Shown here piece by piece: positions 39,970-46,795 of a stretch of DNA of 46,795 nt. The notes beneath the pieces were generated by a model. It was not told where the DNA came from. It ran no database searches and was given only the letters and a program-made list of their open reading frames with translations. Every line of letters begins with the position of its first letter. Position 1 is the first letter of the stretch. The stretch covers positions 57,359,370 through 57,406,164 of the forward strand of contig CM044499.1 in NCBI GenBank assembly GCA_024364805.1, read 5' to 3'. Source of the DNA: Euprymna scolopes (lineage: Eukaryota > Mollusca > Cephalopoda > Sepiida > Sepiolidae). Position numbers and translations under genes: made by a program.

Positions 39970-40190
39970 GTGATGACCTGGTCCTATGATGCAAATCGTT
40001 TTATGGGTCAGGCCGTTTTATGGAGCAAGGTGCGAATGAACTCATGTCCGGGCCGATAAAAATGTAACCCAGGAATTGTGATGACCTGGAGATGACGTAA
40101 TTCGGTTGTGGGTCAGAAAAAAGCAAACGCCGAGCTGGTCAAAATATGGATAATTGACGTCAATTGGTTTATGGGTTACCAGGTTGAGGA
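39970..40190. repeat. Imperfect tandem duplication, units about 75-110 bp
   Basis: GTGATGACCTGG occurs at about 39970 and 40079. Around them, AATCGTTTTATGGGTCAG, AATTCGGTTGTGGGTCAG and CAATTGGTTTATGGGTTACC are related words at about 39993, 40098 and 40161. Confidence 0.5.
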
Positions 40191-40486
40191 AGTCCATAAA
40201 AGTGAAATGGTAAACAAAACAAAGAGAGACAGAGAAAGAGACACAGACGACGAGGAACTGCTGTCACGTTCGCAACCCACACCTCTCCCACCACCTCTTC
40301 CGCCGCCGCATTGTGTGTATATGAATGTTTCCTCAATAGACCAAGTCTGTTTTATAACAAAGTGTCTTGTCATTCATTGATAAATGAATCAGCTGTCATT
40401 CCAATCATTAGACGATTTCCAACAAACAAATACGTAACAGACGTGCGATGATTACACTCGGGTAGCTACAGTCATTACCAACAAAT

Positions 40487-40888
40487 TTATTTAAAAGCTA
40501 TAAACAATCGGAGATTTCTGTTCTTTACAAAACTAATTGGCTTGCGTCTTGCAACATATACTCGCAAATTAAAGTCCTTTAATCTGTTCTTGACAGTAGA
40601 AAGAGAGCACATTTTAACAAGATTGCACAGTTGTTGGATTTGGGGAGCCGTTTCAAATCTGTTTCTTAGGCTGCGGATCTTGATAGCATTGTCTTCCCTG
40701 TTAGAAGTAACTCTAGTACGACCAGATTTAGGGGCATCACGAACACTGCCGGTGTTTTGGTGCTTTTGCACAGTCTTTCGTGCCGTGTTCTCATCATATT
40801 TCACTCTGCGGCCGATTTCTCGATTGGATGAACCAGAAAGGTTGAGATTAATGAGCCCCTGACGATCACTAAGAGAAAGTCGTAGCAT
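40487..40888 (-). pseudogene. Tc1-like transposase, N-terminal part only
   Basis: The minus-strand frame of 133 residues starts MLRLSLSDRQGLINLNLSGS and contains SNREIGRRVKYDENTARKTV (first helix-turn-helix), GSVRDAPKSGRTRVTSNRED (the GRPKK-like hinge of Tc1 proteins) and LSTVKNRLKDFNLRVYVARRKP (second helix-turn-helix end). These are the paired DNA-binding domains that recognise the transposon ends. The catalytic DDE half is missing; after RLFIAFK the frame stops and the next sequence is unrelated. Usual length is about 340 residues. It could drive no transposition but could in principle still encode a DNA-binding peptide. Ends of the element were not found. Confidence 0.85.
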
Positions 40889-40889
40889 A

Positions 40890-41225
40890 TAGATTAAATG
40901 TTACATTGTATAACCTGGGACGCTAACAATTGCGATTAGAGATAATTTGTTGCCTTTTGGTGACTATTTTAAACTCATTTAGGAGCGATAATTTAAGCTG
41001 TAATTTGTAGCTGTGGACTTTCTTTTTTCCTCCTATATTTGAAGTTATTTTGAAAATTGACGTAAACACTAGAATGTTTTATTTAAAAGACAAATATGAA
41101 CAAGGAAAATTATAGAGGAATAAAAGGGCAATCAAATGAGGTATAGGTTTTTTTTACGGTTACATTAAATTTAGCTTAAATTTGCAGTTTTGGAAAAAAT
41201 TACAAGTGCGGACTTCTTGTTGCCG

Positions 41226-41230
<5 letters not shown>
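40890..41230. other. Intergenic, no gene recognised
   Basis: AT-rich sequence. It may include the 5' flank of the Tc1 relic, but no inverted end was found. Confidence 0.4.
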
Positions 41231-41231
<1 letters not shown>

Positions 41232-41309
<78 letters not shown>

Positions 41310-41332
41310 GTGTGTGTGTGTCTGCGTGTGTG
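41232..41332. repeat. (TA)n(TG)n microsatellite
   Basis: TA to 41306, then TG units to about 41332. Confidence 0.97.
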
Positions 41333-41639
41333 TACCAACAGGGAGACTCGACGTCGTCGTAGTTTGAATGAGAATCAACAAAGTTTACACATTACCGTAC
41401 TTTTTTGTCATTAAAATCGTCAAAGTCGATAAATGTTTAAATTATATCGATTGATTACATGCTTTAATTGAAGACTCTCCGTACTATAGTGGGGGGAAAA
41501 AGTTACATGTATCCTTACAGTTATTTAATACACAATAAATTTTGTTTACCTTGCACTGTGGAGAAGCTACTATTAATTTATAATTTTTTTTGTTTTCACT
41601 TACTAGACATTATTCAGATTAATCAAGACTTGAATAACA

Positions 41640-41890
41640 ACGATTGCAGTTTCCAAAGTAAATTATCCCAGGTTTACCTAAAACAGTTTAAGAGCTACGA
41701 AGACGGAAATAGTTTCATTACAACAAGCGATCTTTTGTGCTCCAGAATTAATTTTTCTACATAGTCACACATATTCTCAATGCACTTTTTCAAGAGATAA
41801 ACGATGGATATGCAATGGCACCTGATCGCGCTTTGAAATCAACATAGCTGATTCCATAGTCGAGGAGTCTGGGTATTTATCCAACTGAAT
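41640..41890 (-). pseudogene. Mariner-like transposase C-terminal relic
   Basis: On the minus strand, LLKKCIENMCDYVEKLILEH then KRSLVVMKLFPSS and a stop. The KC.E..GDYVEK-type ending is what mariner transposases carry at their C-terminus. The following CTCTTAAACTGTTTTAGG then TAAACCTGGG may be the terminal inverted repeat. Upstream frames are broken. A related relic lies at 27270-27356. Confidence 0.45.
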
Positions 41891-41999
41891 AACCTTATCG
41901 TCTAAAGAAGAGAATGAAATGAAAGCGGAAAAGGAAATGAGAGGGAATTTAACGCGTACTTTTAATATTTCTGCAGTTTTTCATTTTCTTCCTAATAAA

Positions 42000-42335
42000 A
42001 TTAAAAATAGAACACTCTCGAAAAACAAAGGATAACCCCTGTAGAGACACCCTCTGTTCAGTCTCCAAAACAAAGGCTACCCCCTGTAGAGGCAGCCTCG
42101 CGTGTAATTGTGTGGCTATGGTTGCGCAATCTGAAATCCTACCTCTGCTGAATCGACACTACTTGAGTCAAAAATAAATGAGATATCCAGGACGACTGGA
42201 AACAATGTCGAGATAAGCTGAGAGCACATACAGTACCGAGCAATCTAAAATGGTCACCCATCTGATAGTAGCCAGGTTCATCATTGCTTAAATTCGGTGA
42301 TCTAACGAAAACCGGCGTGACGATGCTCTATAGAA
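42000..42335 (-). mobile_element. 5S-rRNA-derived SINE, copy 3 (full 5S head, duplicated 3' end)
   Basis: On the minus strand the head starts at about 42335 and has GTTAGATCACCGAATTTAAG, CAATGATGAACCTGGC (box A), CAGATGGGTGACCATTTTAG (box C) and TCGGTACTGTATGTGCTCTC, which matches the 5S 3' end. The body follows: AGCTTATCTCGACATTGTTT, CCAGTCGTCCTGG, AGATTGCGCAACCATAGCC, CACACAATTACACGCG. The last about 48 bp occur twice (GGGGGTAGCCTTTGTTTTGG and GGGGTTATCCTTTGTTTTTC). This is the most complete head of the family. Both pol III boxes are still recognisable. Confidence 0.85.
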
Positions 42336-42339
42336 CGCA

Positions 42340-42750
42340 CCGAAAATTATTTACATGTAGCTAAAGAACAAAGAAAAAAAAGTTTAACACGACACTAAGT
42401 TTACATTAAGCAGGTCTCGACTCTCCCGCCAGAAAAGAAGAAAACCGTTCTTATATGCATACCACCAACCACGACAGCACCACAATCTGCATATCCTTTC
42501 TTTGGACTGGGTAGATTCCAGGGTCAAATGACGGTGGTTCTTGTGCATATACCATTAAAACCAACGCAGTGTTGTTCACCTATTTATCGCACAAAACACA
42601 AATTCATTGGCTGCTTCCTTCTTTGATGATCATCACATTAAATCATATGCAACAAAATCTATTAGTTTTGTCAAATAAGTAATTCTCGATTAATATTTAT
42701 TTAACGTTCACCCTTCCAATTCTACTGTCGTTGTGAAATTACCAATCATA
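42340..42750. other. Intergenic, no gene recognised
   Basis: 42420-42600 is less AT-rich but unidentified. Confidence 0.4.

Positions 42751-42752
<2 letters not shown>

Positions 42753-42822
<70 letters not shown>
42753..42822. repeat. (TA)n microsatellite
   Basis: About 35 TA units. Confidence 0.97.
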
Positions 42823-42824
<2 letters not shown>

Positions 42825-43315
42825 CTTTGGGGTCAGAGCTTTTCCATGTTCGTAGGCACGCTAGGATATGGGTTAATAAGTTGTAGATAGATGAAAAGTA
42901 TAAAGTGTTCACGTGAGTAATAATATGAACTGAGAAAGAGTTGATTTTACAAGAGGACGACTCAAGAAACTACAATGTCATAGTAAGCTGGGAAGTAGCT
43001 CCAGGGTATTGTGTTTTACAGACGAGAAGCTCTGGGAAATAAAATTTGATGCATAGAATTTTTGTTTATTGTTCAACAAATAATATTGTAGACAATAATA
43101 TTTCATATCCTCTTGCGGACCTCGTGTATATTTTTTTTCTTTAGGTTTATTTGCCATTATAATTACGTTCTTGTATAGAAACTACAACCTTTCTATGTTT
43201 TACTTTGAAACTGTTCCTGATTGATTACTACTGTTCCTTTTTTTAGATAGACTAAAAACGAACAATGCGATCGTCATCATCACATTGTACGAATCCGATA
43301 TTTCTATTGTTGGTA
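42823..43315. other. Intergenic, no gene recognised
   Basis: No gene, RNA or known repeat seen. Confidence 0.45.
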
Positions 43316-43492
43316 TATATCTAATCAGAATTATTTCTATAAAGACATCATGCACTTACGGGAGGTACAAGGTGAAAGGTTGCCGGCATCCTAGGTGAAA
43401 GCGATTTTTAGAGCACCAAGTAGATTCGAACTTGAGATATCCAGGTCGTCAATCCGTGCCGATTACCACTTAACCACCGTCAATGCGCATCA
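43316..43492 (-). mobile_element. tRNA-derived SINE, copy 2
   Basis: Minus strand: GACGGTGGTTAAGTGGTAAT (A box), CAAGTTCGAATCTACTTGG (B box), then the body AAAAATCGCTTTCACCTAGG, GTGCATGATGTCTTTATAG, ATTCTGATTAG. The whole length aligns with 5889-6055, with a better preserved tRNA-like head here. Both copies end in the same ATTCTG.(T/C)TAG word, which is probably the family 3' end and may mirror the tail of a partner LINE. Confidence 0.78.
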
Positions 43493-43499
43493 TGCGAAA

Positions 43500-44175
43500 A
43501 TAATGAATAAAAAAGCAAATAAATACGCCGCATGACTTTTTTGGATTTTTCGTATAACTGCTTTGATATCGCATGTTATTTTACCAACGTTTAAGACGAT
43601 GTAACTTCAAAATTTATTCAGATAATTCTCTTGGAACACAGGGACCTTTACTTAAGCAATGGGTCTAACTTGATTTAATTCCGTAAAATATAACCATCTT
43701 ACGTAATTCGTAATTATATTCTTAATAGCGCCCACACTAGGGATTAAACTTTTAACCTTTGGAAGCCTGTCATTAAGAACTGATTAAATTTGTCCGTTAC
43801 AACAAGGTACATTTGAAATATGTCCTAGCTTATATAAAGTCTTATCTCTGTCTGTTTGTCGGTTTACAATTTAATAAAAATGTACTAAATGTACACGGTT
43901 TCACAAATTAATTTTCAGACTGAAAACGGGCATATATGTTTTTCGTTGAGTACAATTTACATATATATAAACAATGAATGCAAAAGAAATCTACATTTGC
44001 ATAGTAAATTACAGAAATTTTATTTTAATAATTAGCTTGATGTTGTTATTTTTTGTTGTAATAGAATCATTTAAATTGCTTTCTTTAGAAACATTATTAA
44101 AGTAAGTTTTCAATTTTTTTTCCATTTAATTTATTTGCAATTATTAATATCTGACAACAGTTGCGTTTAAGACCG
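43500..44175. other. AT-rich intergenic stretch, no gene recognised
   Basis: No recognisable features. Confidence 0.45.
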
Positions 44176-44179
44176 GAAA

Positions 44180-44397
44180 TAAGTTTTTTCATTTAAGCTA
44201 TGGGGGTTATTTTCCGTTTAAACTATTTGCATTCAGTATTCATAGACCAAGGTAGACGTGTTTTTCTGTCCTTAATCGAACATATGATCACTTTACGTTG
44301 TACATTAGAATATTCAGTGTATTTTAAATAGTATTTGATTAATCTCTCTGCCCGTCAATATGTTTTGACCTGGCAACGCCCGGGTTTGTACCGATAG
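44180..44397 (+). mobile_element. Helitron-like 3' segment, third copy
   Basis: Same family as 19263-19490 and 19786-20005: TTTAAGCTATGGGGGTTATT, TTCCGTTTAAACTATTTGC, CCCGTCAATATGTTTTGACC. It ends GGCAACGCCCGGGTTTG, TACCGATAGT, which is a hairpin-like stretch and a TAGT where a Helitron would have CTAGT. Confidence 0.5.
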
Positions 44398-44399
44398 TA

Positions 44400-44953
44400 C
44401 ATTTATATATGTCTCGTATCTTTATATTATCAAACTTAATAAGAATAAGAAAAAAGTAGACTTAAAAGAAAAGAGTAGTAAGTAAAAATATATTCTTATG
44501 TGCATAACTTATTTGTTTCTTTATTCTTTTAATGCATACAGAGAAAGAACGGAAAAGCTAGGGCATTTTTTATAAACCTTATCCTGAACCGAATAATATG
44601 TCTGACTAATAAGGAAATAAGATGACCTTTGGAAGATTTTCTTTTTCGTTTGTCAAGAATCACTAAATATTTTCCACCCTTTCTCTGGGGCGATGCGGCT
44701 TCTCAAATATCCATGACTGACTGATTGAAACCGTCGCAGTTCCGCCATTTCTAAACAATATCAAACAGGTTTTTTTTTATTAGAGTAATATTTTGCCTTT
44801 TATTCGACATACATAAGAATATATTAGTAAATTCACAATAAGCTTCATCAACGAAATCTATTTGGTGGGTGTGGAGAGAGGGCGAAAAATCTCAAAATGG
44901 CCAAGAGCGTGTCACTGTGATTAATTCCATTCATGGCAGGAGGTCAGATTTGA

Positions 44954-44955
<2 letters not shown>
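44400..44955. other. Intergenic, no gene recognised
   Basis: No recognisable features. Confidence 0.45.
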
Positions 44956-44958
<3 letters not shown>

Positions 44959-44992
<34 letters not shown>

Positions 44993-44997
44993 TTTCG

Positions 44998-45037
<40 letters not shown>
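44959..45037. repeat. Two (TA)n arrays split by a 9-10 bp spacer
   Basis: TA runs at 44959-44991 and 45001-45037 flank AGTTTCGCCA. The second run ends next to a 5S-derived SINE. Confidence 0.96.
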
Positions 45038-45039
<2 letters not shown>

Positions 45040-45047
45040 TATACATT

Positions 45048-45305
45048 TCAAGTATTACCAATGTTGACCATAGTCACTACCTAAATGGATGATTACTTCG
45101 GAATTACAGGTGCTGTATATGCTCTCTCAGCTTATCTCGTCATTCTTTTCAGTCAGTCTTGCGCTTCAACTTGCAACTGAGCCCGAAAAGTTCCGATCTA
45201 GTAGAGGAGTAGGTTGGCACTGCGCGATCCTTGCCTAACAATTACATGCGTACTTACATGTACATCGGTGTTCATTGTCTCTTGAAACTGAACGGAGGCA
45301 TTGCA
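45048..45305 (+). mobile_element. 5S-rRNA-derived SINE, copy 4 (5' truncated)
   Basis: The 5S-like part starts at about box A (AATGTTGACCATAGTCACTA) and includes CCTAAATGGATGATTACTTC (box C, mutated) and AATTACAGGTGCTGTATATG, a good match to the 5S 3' end. The body follows: TCAGCTTATCTCGTCATTC, TTTTCAGTCAGTCTTG, CTGCGCGATCCTTGCC, CAATTACATGCG and GAAACTGAACGGAGGCAT at about 45300. The 5' half of the 5S head is missing, and the break falls 10 bp from a TA array. Confidence 0.8.
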
Positions 45306-45551
45306 CACTTTATAAACGAATCTTATTATCCAATGCATTTTCAGTTTTTTTTTGTAAGTTAGAAACATTTTCGACTCAAAGTGCGCGGTAAACGGTGTTA
45401 GTCAAGTAAAAAATTGTTCCTGATATTAAACTTCATTCGAAATATAATTTCTAGTAAGCCTTTGAGATTTCACGAATTCGATAAATTAATTTTCTCTATA
45501 GGAAACTGTTATAATAATATTATAGGCAACATTACAGTTTAAGTCCGGCTA

Positions 45552-45785
45552 TCACGAGATCGGTGACCATTTGAAATTTGCAGGTGGTATATGTGCTCTT
45601 CGCCTATCTCCATATTGTTATCACTCGTCTGGGACTTCTCCCTTCCACTGGGCTTAAACAGTGCTGATTCAGGAGAGGTTTGGTTTGGGATTGCGCAACC
45701 GTTGTCACACAATTACACGGGCAGCTGCCTTTACAGGGTGTATCTTCTGTCTTTCGAGATTGACGGGAGATATCGTTATACCCCG
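45552..45785 (+). mobile_element. 5S-rRNA-derived SINE, copy 5 (5' truncated)
   Basis: Only the last part of the 5S head remains (GATCGGTGACCATTTG, AAATTTGCAGGTGGTATATG). The body follows: CTCTTCGCCTATCTCC, ACTGGGCTTAAACAGTGCTG, GGGATTGCGCAACCGTTGTC, ACACAATTACACGGGCAGCT, GTCTTTCGAGATTGACGG. The body is closer to copies 2 and 3 than to copy 4, so it did not arise by simple tandem duplication of its neighbour 250 bp upstream. Accidental open frames cross it on both strands and are not genes. Confidence 0.8.
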
Positions 45786-45789
45786 AACA

Positions 45790-46095
45790 CAGGAGTAACA
45801 CTCACTATAGGCGGGTTTAACAGGATTATTCTTACGTAGCAAGTTTCATGGAAATATCAAACCATTTGCTTGTATATCCCCGTCAGGAAATATGATGTCG
45901 TGAATTTTTGCAATTCTTGTATAAAGGCTACCCCTGTTTTTTTTAAATACAGCAGCTTGTGTCCTCAACGACCAGGCTCGACGTGATCTTAACAGAAACG
46001 GTATGTTAAGATGATCATAGCTGCTTAACTATGAGCAAATGACAAACCTATATTTTACCAGAGCAAAAAATGAATATATATTAGATATTAAGAGG
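45790..46095. other. Intergenic, possible SINE scrap
   Basis: AAAGGCTACCCCTG near 45926 resembles the tail of the 5S-derived SINE in reverse (CAAAGGCTACCCCCTG at 42072). It is too short to be sure. Confidence 0.3.
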
Positions 46096-46097
46096 AG

Positions 46098-46099
<2 letters not shown>

Positions 46100-46139
<40 letters not shown>
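46100..46139. repeat. (TA)n microsatellite
   Basis: About 20 TA units. Confidence 0.96.
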
Positions 46140-46141
<2 letters not shown>

Positions 46142-46763
46142 CGTTCACATACACTTTTTTATAATAAAGCTAGAACCCAGAATTAGATAGAATCGAGCAA
46201 TTGCATCGACAACTGACAATGCCAGACTAAAAGTGTGTTTCGATGTACTGCATCTCAACAGTGACGTGCTCCGACATAGGCGTGAACGCAGGTCGCTCAC
46301 ACAACAACAAAGACCTGTCCTTTTTAGTATATATCGTGTTTTGCTGTGTATGAAGACGAACATTGTAATAACAATCTTTTTATTAACGAATATTTTTCCC
46401 TGTCGTAACAGTTTTCGCCGTCTTTTACCGTACGTTTTGGACATATATCTAGTTTTATTATTGACAGTCTGTTCCTGATTTTTTATGAGATTCAATAGAT
46501 TGGCAGAGTCTGGAGATAAATACATAGGAAACAGTTCTAGAAACGATAATTAAAGAGATCTGTTGTAGTTATATTTGCCAGCGCGTGAGTGAAAAAGAAT
46601 AAAACGTTGATACAGAGAAAGAGATACAAATATAATGGGAAGACAGACTAACAGATTAAAAGACAGGCGGACAGATAATGACTGTAATATCAAACAAATA
46701 TATATATTGAATATCTAACAGTTCAGTCCATCTTTGCTCGGGACTTATGTACTGATCATAACT

Positions 46764-46768
<5 letters not shown>
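46140..46768. other. Intergenic, no gene recognised
   Basis: A 126-codon minus-strand frame (46145-46525) has a basic middle and hydrophobic ends but no known motif. It overlaps an 81-codon frame on the other strand. I do not call it a gene. Confidence 0.4.

Positions 46769-46795
<27 letters not shown>
46769..46795. repeat. (TA)n array at window end
   Basis: TA units run off the edge of the window. Confidence 0.95.

Noticed and set aside
39736-40059. 107-codon plus-strand frame as a gene
   Set aside because: No recognisable domain; its 3' part lies in a tandem duplication.
45591-45839. Open frames on both strands of 65-82 codons
   Set aside because: They cross 5S-SINE copy 5; the same DNA aligns with non-coding SINE body elsewhere.
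46145-46525. 126-codon minus-strand frame as a gene
   Set aside because: No motif, no supporting splice or start context, and an overlapping frame on the other strand.

Overview
The window looks like intergenic DNA from a large, AT-rich, repeat-loaded invertebrate genome, most likely a mollusc and probably a coleoid cephalopod such as an octopus. That placement is an inference. It rests on eighteen or more long (TA)n arrays, on LINE protein fragments of types I associate with cephalopod genomes, on tRNA-derived SINEs, and on Helitron ends of the hairpin-then-CTAG type. I found no complete protein-coding gene, no rRNA gene array, no intact tRNA gene, no CRISPR array and no recognisable LTR or other virus-like element. 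One short possible host exon lies near 28.7 kb.

Layout. 0-4.3 kb: two 3' pieces of one LINE family with a short Helitron between them. 5.4-6.1 kb: a 5S-rRNA-derived SINE followed by a tRNA-derived SINE. 7.4-10.3 kb: a LINE fragment (minus), a Helitron-like element carrying a tRNA-like block, and a near-perfect inverted repeat between (TA)n arrays. 12.3-14.5 kb: the largest coding relic, a 5'-truncated RTE/BovB-like LINE ORF2 with recognisable RT motifs and a broken frame. 15-18 kb: a tRNA-like piece, a second 5S-derived SINE, and several (TA)n arrays. 19-24 kb: Helitron-rich, with three non-autonomous Helitrons head-to-tail at 21351-22894 and another at 23236-23646. 26-28 kb: inverted-repeat elements. 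30.3-31.7 kb: an 18-bp CAATTG minisatellite with an assembly gap of 647 N. 32.3-39 kb: LINE fragments and a dispersed segmental duplication (34.57-36.2 and 37.86-39.05 kb) in which each copy took different insertions. 40-46.8 kb: Tc1/mariner relics, three more 5S-derived SINE copies and another tRNA-SINE.

The most notable result is the family of at least five 5S-rRNA-headed SINE copies (5475, 15463, 42335 on the minus strand, 45048, 45552). They share one body, so they are a true retroposon family and not five separate 5S pseudogenes. Next in interest are the exact head-to-tail Helitron array, inverted repeats whose arms contain hammerhead-ribozyme-like cores beside (TA)n arrays, and the paired duplication that supplies empty sites for three transposons. 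All family calls were made by eye, without database searches.
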